Source of the DNA: a virus
Reading direction: 5' to 3' (one strand)
DNA length: 37,933 bases
IMG/VR virus record: IMGVR_UViG_3300013111_000348
Span: 1-37,933 of that record
Notes under the pieces: model-generated
Seen by the model: only the letters and a program-made list of their open reading frames with translations
Told to the model about the DNA's origin: nothing
Database searches by the model: none
Shown: positions 1 to 7,261 of the stretch, piece after piece
Layout of the letters: each line of letters starts with the position of its first letter
Numbering within the stretch: position 1 is the first letter of the stretch
Made by a program: the position numbers and the translations under genes

Positions 1-52
1 CAGGCTCACCGTTAACTGCGTCCGCAAATCCTTGCTCAAATTCATCGTCCAT
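1..52 (-). CDS. Probable scaffold/head protein, first 17 codons only
   Basis: Only the N-terminus is inside the window (MDDEFEQGFADAVNGEP...). The ATG is at 52-50 on the minus strand, preceded by a good AGGAG ribosome binding site, 10 bases after the stop of the upstream 67-aa gene. Directly downstream of terminase and portal, the usual next gene in podovirus-like late operons is a scaffold or capsid assembly protein, and the acidic start fits. The identity rests on gene order alone. Confidence 0.5.
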   Translation of the reverse strand, partial: MDDEFEQGFADAVNGEP

Positions 53-61
53 CAATTTCTC

Positions 62-265
62 CTATTCGACATTCATTTTCTCTACTGCTGGGTACTTCAA
101 CACGCTCTTTAAAGCATGAACCTTTCCTCGGTAAAACTGCGTATCTTCATACGTAGTTTTAGGGTTCTCAAGCGCCCACTGTAACTTAGTTAATTCCCTA
201 TTCACGTACGTGAACACGGCGTTCCAAGTAGGTGAGTTCTCATCTATAAATGCTCCATCGCTCAT
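62..265 (-). CDS. Small head-region protein of unknown function (67 aa)
   Basis: A 67-residue protein whose ATG overlaps the portal stop in an ATGA junction (262-265), so it is probably translationally coupled to portal. It looks helical: residues 15-55 carry ELTKLQWALE and FYRGKVHALKSVL, with no Cys and no membrane segment. The position between portal and the presumed scaffold gene suggests a small head-assembly or accessory protein. No family is recognised. Confidence 0.75.
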   Translation of the reverse strand: MSDGAFIDENSPTWNAVFTYVNRELTKLQWALENPKTTYEDTQFYRGKVHALKSVLKYPAVEKMNVE

Positions 266-2310
266 ATTCCTTTACCTTCGTTCTTTTTCGCGTAGTCTAA
301 TTCTGACATATGGATATTAGCTTTGTTATCTTCCGCTAGCTGCGCCTTCGCCATATTAGACTCGACCTGGGCCATACTTGTATCCGTCTGCGCCGCTATC
401 CTTGCCATCTCTACCTGAGCATTCATCTGCGCAATTTGTAGCTTAACCTCGATCTCTTTTTCCTTAAGTAGTAACTCTGGATCCGGTTCTTCCGCTTGCT
501 GTGCGGCCTGAGCTTCCATGGCCTTAATTTCCTCGTCGGATACGATCACGTCATTAGGCGTAATATGCTGTGCCTGAGCTACTTTCCTGAACAACTCTGC
601 TGATTTAACGAGAGGTCCAAACACAGGAGATTCTGCTAGCTGCATCATCGTTATTAAGGCTTGCGTTTGAGTTTCCTTCACCAATAAAGTTGAACTACCC
701 CGTGCATCTACCTCGAAGTCACCCTTAATGCTCTGTTTAGGGTTAAACTGCATGTTCCAGTCGTAGAACCGCGTTATCAGTGGTGCCGTTACGTCATCAT
801 CGAAACTCTTCACAACTCGTCTAAGTACGACGTTCGATGAGTTGAGTAGCATGCTCATCCCGCTGGCTGTATCAGGCGCGCCGCCCATCTCACCCTGAGC
901 TAGCATTGGAAGCGTCGTCACGTCATCCGCCATGTTCCGCGCCATATTGTATATAGCTAAGAGCTCGTCTAAATGTGAGCTCGTCTCGTGGGTATGAAAT
1001 GCGGATCTCACATCTACAGTCGGATCAGTTACGTGCCATGTCTTACGTGGACGAATAGACCAGTTACCATCATCAGGTATGAGTACTTCCCTATTCAGTA
1101 CGATCTGCCCTCCAGTCGTAAGCGCCGCGTTATCTAGCGCCATGCGCCATGCGGCGTTCGCTATACGTTGCTCATGTCTAACTAAATGCGGAATCCCGAA
1201 CCCGAATAAACTAGTATCGTCCGTCTCGTAGTTAAACACCGAATACGGCCGATCTTTCGTCTCCATTGGGTTGATATCAGCCTTGATAACGATATTATTC
1301 ACGAACGTAACGACCGCCTCATTAACCGATAGCTCGTCCTCGTCCTCGTCCTCGTCCATCTCATAGCCGCAACAAGCCAAGTCATCCTTATCTAAAGGGC
1401 CATGGTATTCCCATAGCTCGTAGCGACCTTGCGTTAAATCAGTAGCGAGCCCTGATAACTGTCTTAACCTAGATACGTGTGTGGAGCCAGAACTGTCCTC
1501 TTTCGGTGTATTTCTGATCACCAGTCTGATCTGGTCAGCTAAATACCCTGGATTACCTGCTAGTTCAATCAACTGCTTCTTAGATATATAGCGCCGCTCG
1601 AATATAAAATTAGCCTCGTCTATATGCGTAGCGGCCATATCAGGGAAGAAATCCCATACATTTATCTTTTCTACACCCGGACGAAACTCTTCGACCATTT
1701 CCATGGCCTGAACCCCTTCGCCCATGTTCTTCCAGCTTTTACGCTGTCGGGCTAGGATAATCGGGGCTTTAATGATGCCTGTACCGAATACGCACCCATC
1801 GTGTATAACGTCGCGCATTATAGAGTGATACCTAGCCTCTACGAGCTGGTCATTAATCTCTTTCTCCATGGCGCGGCTACGCTCGTTAGCGTCGTCCATC
1901 GCATCGTTAGCTAAATCCATATTACTAACAGGGTTGCCCGCGTCATCGCTAACAGGGATTCCTTGGGAGCTATGCGCCTGGCTGGGATCCTGTGCCATTT
2001 TAGCTAACTCAGGTACGGGAGTAGGTTGAATACCCCAGTTCTTATCGTCACTCGGAAAGAGCATATCCGATAGTCTCGCTTCCGCCACCGCTGTTTTCGC
2101 CCGCGTTAAGTTAACGAACGCTTTACTCCCTCCCGTGGACGATAATCTAGAAGCTGTGGCAGCGTCGTACTGGCCCATATAGCGCTCCAGATCACTGAGC
2201 CATCTGTCTTCAACTACACGGCGTACTCCAATCTGCTCTTCCGCCAGTTTAGCTAAGCTGTATCCTAAGAGCTGTATACGCTCCATATCTTGTTCTGGTT
2301 GTTCCTGCAT
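262..2310 (-). CDS. Portal (head-tail connector) protein
   Basis: A 682-aa protein immediately after TerL (TAAATG junction). By size, gene order and sequence character it is a podovirus-type portal: the dodecameric ring at the capsid vertex through which DNA is packaged and ejected. The N-terminal VEDRWLSDLERYMGQYD helix region, the central mixed alpha/beta stem/clip region and the long charged C-terminal helix (about residues 600-675, rich in Glu/Lys/Gln/Met) fit P22-like portals with a C-terminal barrel or coiled coil. A run of alternating Asp/Glu near residues 317-325 is encoded by a simple tcgtcc-type repeat at about 1335-1357 and is probably a surface loop free to vary in length. A second in-frame Met at codon 9 is an alternative start. 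The exact portal family was not tested. Confidence 0.88.
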   Translation of the reverse strand: MQEQPEQDMERIQLLGYSLAKLAEEQIGVRRVVEDRWLSDLERYMGQYDAATASRLSSTGGSKAFVNLTRAKTAVAEARLSDMLFPSDDKNWGIQPTPVPELAKMAQDPSQAHSSQGIPVSDDAGNPVSNMDLANDAMDDANERSRAMEKEINDQLVEARYHSIMRDVIHDGCVFGTGIIKAPIILARQRKSWKNMGEGVQAMEMVEEFRPGVEKINVWDFFPDMAATHIDEANFIFERRYISKKQLIELAGNPGYLADQIRLVIRNTPKEDSSGSTHVSRLRQLSGLATDLTQGRYELWEYHGPLDKDDLACCGYEMDEDEDEDELSVNEAVVTFVNNIVIKADINPMETKDRPYSVFNYETDDTSLFGFGIPHLVRHEQRIANAAWRMALDNAALTTGGQIVLNREVLIPDDGNWSIRPRKTWHVTDPTVDVRSAFHTHETSSHLDELLAIYNMARNMADDVTTLPMLAQGEMGGAPDTASGMSMLLNSSNVVLRRVVKSFDDDVTAPLITRFYDWNMQFNPKQSIKGDFEVDARGSSTLLVKETQTQALITMMQLAESPVFGPLVKSAELFRKVAQAQHITPNDVIVSDEEIKAMEAQAAQQAEEPDPELLLKEKEIEVKLQIAQMNAQVEMARIAAQTDTSMAQVESNMAKAQLAEDNKANIHMSELDYAKKNEGKGI

Positions 2311-3747
2311 TTAGTAGCCTATAGTTGTATCTGCGATAATTTTAGGTGTAACTGGGTATCTTTGTTGCGGAGGCACGATCGGTTTCGCGTATCGAAGCAT
2401 CATAATCGCGTAGCGCGTAGCCGCCATTAGGTCATCCCTTTCCTTTACCACTATCCCGTCCTTGCGATGGTAGATACGAAACTCTTCCCACCAATCCGTC
2501 AAGGTACTGGAGACCTTAAATCGCCCAGTTTGCATGCGATCCAACATATCCATTAGCCCGGCTTCTACGCCGTAACTCTTATCTTCGTTCTGTGCTCGAT
2601 CGCGTAGCATATTCAACCCGCAATCCTTGTACTGTTCCGATAACTTCTTACCGGACCCCTTGTCATGCTGTAGCCCATCATGCGGCCACGAGAACGGTAC
2701 GTCTCCCCAATTCCTCACAGCGCCAGCAAACACAATCGGCGTCGCTTCCTTAGCTCGGTGGCAAGCATGGATGTGGACTATATCCTGTTCAGGGTCATGT
2801 AATACTAATACAGCCGCTGAGGGATGTTGCCAACCGAAGTCGATCCCTGCGATCTGTTTCCACCATCCTGGCAGGTCTTTCATCTGTAGTGGATCTTCTA
2901 TAATAGAAGACTCCGTGACCGGGAATACCCGACCCGACCCCATGATTGGAATCCCTTTAGCCCTAGCCTCGCGTTCATGCTCTAAGTACGACGCTACGAT
3001 CGATTCTCGCTCTTCCTGAGTGTAATGCCCTACATCATCGATCGTCATTTTCACTACGATCTGAGCTGGAGATGGGTTTTGGAGGAATTTAGCTACTACG
3101 TTACTCATCCCAAGTAATGGAGTAAAAGTTAATATAGCTCGCTGACCTAACTGACCTCTATTAGTCCTTGTTAGCCCTTCCGCATACAACTCTTCTGGCG
3201 GCTCTTCGTCAAACCAGACCATATCAATCGTTTCGCCCTGCCATTTCTGCCTTCCTTTAGCGTAAGCTTTAAAGTAGCAGTAGCTGATGCCTCCCGACAT
3301 GTGCCTTACCTTGACGTGGTCAAATAAATTGGGGGTCCCAAGCGCTGGCTTAGGATCCCCGACGATAATCCGTTTAGGGAGGATTCCTACGTAACTATCT
3401 TCTTGCAGCTTCCCTGGTCTATCTAGTAACAGGCGTTGAGTCGTATCCCTTATCGTCTCACCGGTGTCTCCACCAACCCATATAACCGGAGCTTTTTCAA
3501 ATTTAAGCCCTCTCCACCACTTAGGGTAATTACCACTTAAGTGGAAGTAGCATTCCATAGCACCGCTATATGTTTTACCTGTCTGATTCCCTGCCATGAG
3601 GCACCTCTCAGCGTTCTCGATCCCTATACTGTGAAACTCTTCCTGCCTTGCATAGGGCTCGTACGTATTCTGAGATTCCTTTTTCCGGGCCTCTAGCTCC
3701 TTGAGGACCCGTATCCGTTCGTGTAACTGTTCCAGTGTCTCAGCCAA
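2311..3747 (-). CDS. terL: Terminase large subunit (TerL)
   Basis: A 478-aa two-domain DNA-packaging motor. The ATPase half shows a Walker A-like motif MAGNQTGKT at residues 51-59, Walker B MVWFDEE ending at D180/E181, and a coupling-type segment LTFTPL at 206-211. The nuclease half starts with the RNase H-like strand AGIDFGW (D303), has a WPHDG segment further on, and ends with an acidic ERDDLMAATRYA helix carrying the last metal ligand. The start overlaps the end of the putative TerS gene by 8 bases, and portal follows at once. The protein would cut concatemeric DNA and pump it into proheads. The ATPase/nuclease motif set leaves little doubt about function. The packaging type (cos, pac or direct terminal repeats) cannot be told from this window. 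Confidence 0.95.
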   Translation of the reverse strand: MAETLEQLHERIRVLKELEARKKESQNTYEPYARQEEFHSIGIENAERCLMAGNQTGKTYSGAMECYFHLSGNYPKWWRGLKFEKAPVIWVGGDTGETIRDTTQRLLLDRPGKLQEDSYVGILPKRIIVGDPKPALGTPNLFDHVKVRHMSGGISYCYFKAYAKGRQKWQGETIDMVWFDEEPPEELYAEGLTRTNRGQLGQRAILTFTPLLGMSNVVAKFLQNPSPAQIVVKMTIDDVGHYTQEERESIVASYLEHEREARAKGIPIMGSGRVFPVTESSIIEDPLQMKDLPGWWKQIAGIDFGWQHPSAAVLVLHDPEQDIVHIHACHRAKEATPIVFAGAVRNWGDVPFSWPHDGLQHDKGSGKKLSEQYKDCGLNMLRDRAQNEDKSYGVEAGLMDMLDRMQTGRFKVSSTLTDWWEEFRIYHRKDGIVVKERDDLMAATRYAIMMLRYAKPIVPPQQRYPVTPKIIADTTIGY

Positions 3748-4393
3748 CGGATGACTCCAAGCGAGCTATTTCTTCCATTAGTTCCTCCTCGCTCATCGTC
3801 AGTAGGTTCTTATCCTTAACAACCTTTGGTTCAGCAGCTTTCCTTTTAGGGGCTGCGTACTGCGCCAATTCTTTATACAGATTAGAAGCGACCGTTAGTT
3901 CCCCTGCATTCTCAGCCCGCTCCGCTATAGCCGCCATTCTAGCGATAGGATCGCACTCCAAATCGACTAATAGCTGCTGTATTTCTTCTGGGGATTTCAT
4001 TACGCCGGTCTTAGCAATCTTCGCTCTCTGCTCTTTTTCTTTAGCTTCCATCTCTTCCCTTTTTACGATGCTTCCAGGTCCATGCGGGAGCCCTTTACGA
4101 GCCTTCTTGGCCAGCTTGCGCATGTTCTTCCTGTATCTGTAGTCGTTCTCTAACAACCGCTTGCGACGGGCTTCTTTCTTCTCCGCCACAAACTCCTCTG
4201 TTCTCTTTTCTGCGCGTTCTACTGTATCTGGTATTTTAACAAATCCATTACCTACTGAGGCCCTCTTAATACCGAATTTGGTGTACCCGGGCTTACCTGC
4301 GTTCTTCTTTCTTTCTTCTTCCGACCTGTTGGCCGCTTTCTCCGCTTTTATTTTCCGATAATTTATCTGGTCCTTAGTCAAATGCTTCGTCAT
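3740..4393 (-). CDS. terS: Probable terminase small subunit (217 aa)
   Basis: A 217-aa, Lys/Arg/Glu-rich helical protein directly upstream of TerL with an 8-base overlap. Its N-terminal half is strongly basic and coiled-coil-like (RKIKAEKAANRSEEERKKN, KRLLENDYRYRKNMRKLAKK). Residues about 140-190 (CDPIARMAAIAERAENA, then YKELAQYAAPKRK) resemble the segment common in phage small terminases, where a helical pair is followed by a 'La-Y-aPKRK' tail. Gene order supports TerS, which binds the packaging start site and regulates TerL. The Walker motifs of TerL are absent, as expected. An alternative would be an unrelated head-region protein. Confidence 0.65.
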   Translation of the reverse strand: MTKHLTKDQINYRKIKAEKAANRSEEERKKNAGKPGYTKFGIKRASVGNGFVKIPDTVERAEKRTEEFVAEKKEARRKRLLENDYRYRKNMRKLAKKARKGLPHGPGSIVKREEMEAKEKEQRAKIAKTGVMKSPEEIQQLLVDLECDPIARMAAIAERAENAGELTVASNLYKELAQYAAPKRKAAEPKVVKDKNLLTMSEEELMEEIARLESSVG

Positions 4394-4691
4394 CCGTGTT
4401 TAACTCCGCTACTAGTTCTTCATCTATATCTTCATAAGCTACGACTAGCTCAGCTACTAAACCAAAGTCGTTGTCGCTCATAGCTGCTTGCAAGTCCTTC
4501 ATTCCTACGAACACCTCGGGTGATACGTCTCGCACAAATCTATCTACCCAATCTCTTCTATTAGGACTTAATTCTAAAAACCAATCGTACCGTCCTAACC
4601 ATTGTTCTACGTCTTTTATCTCTACCATGTATTTATAAGTCGGGTCATCTCTGCTAGCGGGTCCTTTCAGCCCTATTCTAAGGTCATCCAT
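4374..4691 (-). CDS. Late-operon protein of unknown function (105 aa)
   Basis: An acidic 105-aa protein (MDDLRIGLKGPASRDDP...). Two in-frame ATGs are available: 4697, and 4691 two codons later. I choose 4691 because the GGGGAAG ribosome binding site runs almost into the first ATG and sits at a normal distance from the second. It overlaps the stop of the upstream gene by 8 bases and the start of the TerS candidate by 20. The C-terminal third is highly acidic (AYEDIDEELVAELNTDDEAFD region). No membrane segment and no recognised family. In this operon position it may assist packaging or lysis. Confidence 0.75.
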   Translation of the reverse strand: MDDLRIGLKGPASRDDPTYKYMVEIKDVEQWLGRYDWFLELSPNRRDWVDRFVRDVSPEVFVGMKDLQAAMSDNDFGLVAELVVAYEDIDEELVAELNTDDEAFD

Positions 4692-5316
4692 TACCATCTT
4701 CCCCTTTTGATCTACGTACCATCTCCCCTTTTAAGAATGGGATCATGTTATTTTCTATGTATTTTCTTTGTTTAGGATTAGTCCAGTTCTCTCCATTGTT
4801 ATCGGGAGCGATAACTGATCGAGGGTAAGCATCTTTCCTGTGGTACGTTTCGAACTGTGAAAGCGGGTAGCGCTCCATATCCCCACCGTACCGTTCTTTT
4901 ACCGCCCTTTTATACGCTTCCAGATCGATGTATTTTTGCTCCTCATCCCGGAGGCTATAAACATCGTTGGTCATTTTCGCCCACTCTGGGTTGCCACGTA
5001 TGGTGTGCAGCATGTCACCTAAAACGGCTTTATCTAGATTCCCTTTTATACGAGGGTCATCGAAGTCTCCGACATTTATAATCCAATTATTCGAATCATT
5101 TATCAACCTTCCTTCTTCGTCCCTTGCTCCTGGAGGCTGCGTTTCCAGGACGCCCCCGTGTAGCTTTATATTGGGGTCCATGTAGCGCCCCTCTACCTGT
5201 ATATTCTGGAGCGTAGGATACAACTTTTTATTGCGCGCAATCGACTCTTGGACGCGTTGCTGTCGCATCATAGGGACTGAATCCACTTGTCCTGCCAGTC
5301 CTTCGTACTTATTCAT
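4684..5316 (-). CDS. Late-operon protein of unknown function (210 aa)
   Basis: A soluble, charged 210-aa protein starting MNKYEGLAGQ. The ATG at 5316 forms a TAATG stop/start junction with the M15 peptidase gene, so I prefer it to the ATG six bases upstream. The sequence is polar with several Trp/Tyr and 'PxxR' segments (ETYHRKDAYPRSVIAPDN; NWTNPKQRKYIENNMIPFLKG) and has no signal peptide or membrane span. The RBS/start context GGGGAAGATGGTAATG is repeated exactly at the start of the next gene. I do not recognise the family. The position between the peptidoglycan hydrolase and terminase suggests a late function. Confidence 0.75.
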   Translation of the reverse strand: MNKYEGLAGQVDSVPMMRQQRVQESIARNKKLYPTLQNIQVEGRYMDPNIKLHGGVLETQPPGARDEEGRLINDSNNWIINVGDFDDPRIKGNLDKAVLGDMLHTIRGNPEWAKMTNDVYSLRDEEQKYIDLEAYKRAVKERYGGDMERYPLSQFETYHRKDAYPRSVIAPDNNGENWTNPKQRKYIENNMIPFLKGEMVRRSKGEDGNG

Positions 5317-5678
5317 TACCATCTTCCCCGCTTCTCTCTGCTATCTATGTGGGTGAATGTGCCGTACAAACCTACACCTAACGTATCGGGGTACTTAGAT
5401 TCTATGTAATCAACTACTTCTTGCGGTGAGCGCGATCGGACGATTATGTCTGCTGCGCGACCTAATAAATGCCTAGAATTAGGCCTCCCACCAACATTTT
5501 CGTTGTGTATGGGGCATCTGTAGCCACTTGTGACTAAGATGCTCTTATTAAAATATGTTCTGATATCTTCTAAGACCTCGATCAGTTTGTAGTCTACGAC
5601 TGGAGTGTCATTCGTCTCTTCGCATTCGGGTCCCTGGCATTTAAATTCTTCTCTGTGAAAATGAGGACTTAGCTTCAT
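5316..5678 (-). CDS. Peptidase M15-type endolysin / peptidoglycan endopeptidase
   Basis: A 120-aa protein matching the compact M15_3 (D-Ala-D-Ala carboxypeptidase / VanY-like, endolysin) fold along its whole length. Zinc ligands are clear: SRHLLGRAAD (H70, D77; family pattern SxHxxGxAxD) and THIDSR (H110, catalytic-region D112), with the typical terminal RGRW. The early segment YRCPIHNENVGG and its TSGYRC start are also characteristic. It would cleave peptide cross-links in peptidoglycan. There is no signal peptide, so it needs a holin/pinholin to reach the wall, or acts as a virion-associated hydrolase. It is the first gene of the leftward late operon, with a strong AGGAG site. Extra Cys (14, 19, 55) are unusual for a cytoplasmic M15 enzyme and could bind metal. 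Confidence 0.9.
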   Translation of the reverse strand: MKLSPHFHREEFKCQGPECEETNDTPVVDYKLIEVLEDIRTYFNKSILVTSGYRCPIHNENVGGRPNSRHLLGRAADIIVRSRSPQEVVDYIESKYPDTLGVGLYGTFTHIDSREKRGRW

Positions 5679-5690
5679 CCTATCTCCTTT

Positions 5691-5711
5691 AAGCTCTAGA
5701 AGCTAGAGCTT
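5691..5711. promoter_or_regulatory. Perfect 9-bp hairpin in the leader of the late operon
   Basis: AAGCTCTAG (5691-5699) and CTAGAGCTT (5703-5711) form a perfect inverted repeat with a 3-base loop, just upstream of the AGGAG site of the M15 gene. There is no T-run on either side, so it is more likely a leader hairpin or operator than a terminator. Confidence 0.6.
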
Positions 5712-5726
5712 AACAGATTCGCTAAT

Positions 5727-5761
5727 TGGGGCTGCTAGGGGTGGGGCTGCTTGGGGCTGCT
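5727..5761. repeat. Three direct repeats of TGGGGCTGCT
   Basis: TGGGGCTGCT occurs at 5727-5736, 5742-5751 and 5752-5761 in the divergent intergenic region between the late (leftward) and early (rightward) units. The reverse complement AGCAGCCCCA recurs just before the gene at 11080 and in the first codons of the gene at 23998, and a near copy lies at 10539. This could be a protein-binding site for regulation or replication. Confidence 0.6.
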
Positions 5762-5858
5762 AGTTTAAAAATGCTCCAACCGCGCGGACACCGCCGTCCC
5801 CCCTCTTCGTTCGCCAAGCTGTCGACGCCCCCCACCCCCTCGATATTGGTTTTACCGG

Positions 5859-5890
5859 CTCGAGCCAGCCAAAGAGCGGGCTGACTCGAG
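5859..5890. promoter_or_regulatory. 12-bp imperfect inverted repeat upstream of ssb
   Basis: CTCGAGCCAGCC (5859-5870) pairs with GGCTGACTCGAG (5879-5890) with one mismatch and an 8-base loop. It lies 44 bases upstream of the ssb start in a GC-rich stretch (5775-5890) of the divergent control region. It may be an operator or an untranslated-leader hairpin. No convincing sigma-70 promoter was identified by eye. Confidence 0.5.
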
Positions 5891-5933
5891 CTCGGCAATG
5901 TTAAGTGTCATTAACCAAAGAAGAGAGCAAATT

Positions 5934-6266
5934 ATGTCTATAAATTCAGTAACATTACTAGGTCACACAGGCGGTTCTCCCGAGTTCAAAGAGTTCGAGA
6001 GCGGCAGCATGAAGGTAACGATATCGTTGGCTACAAACTCAAAATACAAGAGCAAATCAGGCGAGCTTGTACAATCCACCCAGTGGCATAGAATAATAGC
6101 GTGGGGAAACCTCGCTAAGGCCTGCAAGGACTACGTTGGTAAGGGCGATAAGATCTGCGTGCAAGGCAGGTTAGAGACCAGAACCTACGAAGAAAAAGGT
6201 TCAAAGCGTTGGATTACAGAGGTCGTAGCGACTTCTGTAGAATTCTGTAGCTCGAAGAAAGACTAA
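5934..6266 (+). CDS. ssb: Single-stranded DNA-binding protein
   Basis: A 110-aa protein with the bacterial-type SSB OB fold: SINSVTLLGHTGGSPEFKEF at the start, KVTISLATNSKYKSKSGE, the hallmark TQWHRIIAWGNLAKAC segment, VGKGDKICVQGRLETRTYEEKG and a final VVATSVEF strand. It coats single-stranded DNA at the replication fork. I start it at the ATG at 5934, since alignment-like features begin at MSINSV; an ATG 36 bases upstream adds no SSB-like residues. It lacks the long disordered linker and acidic C-terminal tip of host SSBs (it ends CSSKKD), so it may not recruit the usual host partners. It is the first gene of the early unit and is followed at once by a strong terminator. Confidence 0.93.
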   Translation: MSINSVTLLGHTGGSPEFKEFESGSMKVTISLATNSKYKSKSGELVQSTQWHRIIAWGNLAKACKDYVGKGDKICVQGRLETRTYEEKGSKRWITEVVATSVEFCSSKKD

Positions 6267-6270
6267 TCCG

Positions 6271-6303
6271 AAGGCTCTGAGAACATCACTCAGAGCCTTT
6301 TTT
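6271..6303 (+). terminator. Rho-independent terminator after ssb
   Basis: AAGGCTCTGAG (6271-6281) and CTCAGAGCCTT (6289-6299) form an 11-bp perfect stem with a 7-base loop, followed by six T residues from 6298. It begins five bases after the ssb stop. It separates ssb from the rest of the early unit, implying a new promoter or antitermination downstream. Confidence 0.92.
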
Positions 6304-6409
6304 CATGGTTGACCTAGTTGGATAAGCATAATGGGATTCTCCGCTATTCTCTCTCTTCTCTCCAGCCCAGCAACAACGTTACATAACGCTTGACTCGGGG
6401 CTAACCAAG

Positions 6410-6511
6410 GCACATCTCAGCTTTATTTATCGCTCTTCATCGCATCTAAGCTACTAAGTCACTAAGCCTCTAAGCAACTAAGCCATCGCGATAAATAAAG
6501 CTGAGATGTGC
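6410..6511. repeat. 24-bp perfect inverted repeat around a tandem-repeat loop
   Basis: The left arm at 6410-6433 (GCACATCTCAG...TTTATCGC) is the exact reverse complement of the right arm at 6488-6511 (GCGATAAA...GAGATGTGC). The 54-base spacer contains five CTAAG-NNN octamers. No gene covers it. In RNA it would form a very stable stem with a structured or protein-binding loop; in DNA it could extrude as a cruciform. Confidence 0.9.
6446..6485. repeat. Five tandem CTAAGNNN octamers
   Basis: CTAAG begins at 6446, 6454, 6462, 6470 and 6478, an exact 8-base period, each followed by three variable bases (CTA, TCA, CCT, CAA, CCA). A fixed core with free trinucleotides suggests an ordered array of binding sites on one RNA or DNA strand rather than slippage, which would copy all eight bases. 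Confidence 0.85.
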
Positions 6512-6553
6512 TCGGCTATATGGTATGTGTTTAACTCAACTAAAGGTAAAAAC

Positions 6554-6679
6554 ATGGCTATACATAAGATAAATGAGTACTGGGCACTTGGTGCTTGGGT
6601 AGGAAGCGAGTTCATAGTGAAAGCGCTTTATAAAAACTACTGGTCAGCGGCAAAAGGGCTGCTGAAATCAGAAACTTAG
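6554..6679 (+). CDS. Small protein of unknown function (41 aa)
   Basis: The ORF MAIHKINEYW...LLKSET runs from the ATG at 6554 to TAG at 6677-6679, with AAAGG upstream. It is aromatic-rich (Trp, Tyr) and amphipathic, but not clearly a membrane protein. It lies between two large inverted repeats in a stretch otherwise without genes. It is probably a real small accessory gene, but coding is supported only by its ribosome binding site and context. Confidence 0.45.
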   Translation: MAIHKINEYWALGAWVGSEFIVKALYKNYWSAAKGLLKSET

Positions 6680-6685
6680 GTCTTA

Positions 6686-6738
6686 GCAAAGTCTGCTCGC
6701 TATCTAGGTACATAGTGCTTAGAGCGAGCAGACTTTGC
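6686..6738. repeat. 16-bp perfect inverted repeat, intergenic hairpin
   Basis: GCAAAGTCTGCTCGCT (6686-6701) and AGCGAGCAGACTTTGC (6723-6738) are perfect reverse complements with a 21-base loop. There is no T-run after it on the plus strand (ctacaaaaactgg follows), so it is not a classical terminator. It falls between the 41-aa and 28-aa small genes and may be a processing site, a partial terminator or a structured element. Confidence 0.85.
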
Positions 6739-6762
6739 CTACAAAAACTGGAGTGAGTACGT

Positions 6763-6849
6763 ATGAAAATTCCATGGTTAGTAATAGCTGAAACAGTTGT
6801 TGGGACGTTAGCGTTCCTAACAATAATATTCATTGATTACATTTTATAG
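6763..6849 (+). CDS. Very small membrane protein (28 aa)
   Basis: MKIPWLVIAE... to TAG at 6847-6849, preceded by GGAGTGAG at a good distance. Almost the whole chain (WLVIAETVVGTLAFLTIIFI) is one hydrophobic segment, so it would be a single-span inner-membrane peptide. Its stop lies eight bases before the next start. No family is recognised. It might be an early host-interference peptide. Confidence 0.55.
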   Translation: MKIPWLVIAETVVGTLAFLTIIFIDYIL

Positions 6850-6856
6850 GTTAATT

Positions 6857-7261
6857 ATGAACGAAATAAGAGTGATAAAAGAGACCGAAATAGCAGTGAT
6901 TGGAGGAAACTTAAACGCTGTATATTCCCAAGAAATGCGTAGATACTCACGTAGTTTAAAAAAACTAGACAGAGAATTGAGTATGAGGATACGCGAACTA
7001 CATAAAGTATCAAGCGAGCTACTCTTAGATGAAAATAGCAAGCCTTTAATTCACCACCTACAAGGAATTGTGCAGGAACTCCAAGTTTATAAACGAGGGC
7101 AAGATATTTTGACAAACCTAGAACCTGTTAATACCAACGTATTCAACGGTATTAACGTGGTCCGAAAAGCAGAGGAACTTCAAATACTGGTCGGACAACT
7201 AGAGAAGTTCGGACGGTACATGCGAAAAGAATTAGATAACGAGGATATAGGTCACATATGA
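6857..7261 (+). CDS. Early protein of unknown function (134 aa), coiled-coil
   Basis: A 134-aa soluble protein. I start at the ATG at 6857 (MNEIRVIKETEIAV) because the longer frame begins with a non-ATG codon inside the preceding membrane-peptide gene. Long helical, charged segments dominate (MRRYSRSLKKLDRELSMRI; HHLQGIVQELQVYKRGQDI), consistent with coiled coil. It ends in an ATGA junction with the next gene. No family recognised. Confidence 0.75.
   Translation: MNEIRVIKETEIAVIGGNLNAVYSQEMRRYSRSLKKLDRELSMRIRELHKVSSELLLDENSKPLIHHLQGIVQELQVYKRGQDILTNLEPVNTNVFNGINVVRKAEELQILVGQLEKFGRYMRKELDNEDIGHI

Noticed and set aside
2627-3019. 130-codon plus-strand frame opposite the terminase gene
   Set aside because: Antisense shadow of TerL. 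TerL motifs are intact, and the antisense product is Cys/Ser-rich with no ribosome binding site or partner genes on that strand.
3735-4361. Plus-strand frames of 135 and 66 codons opposite the TerS candidate
   Set aside because: Ser/Leu/Ala-rich products typical of antisense to a Lys/Glu/Ala-rich helical gene. No signals.
6446-6485. CRISPR-like array (repeated CTAAG with variable bases)
   Set aside because: The repeat core is 5 bases and the 'spacers' 3 bases, far below CRISPR dimensions, and no cas genes are present. Cas4-like nuclease 21202 is of the phage/AddB sort and not linked to an array.
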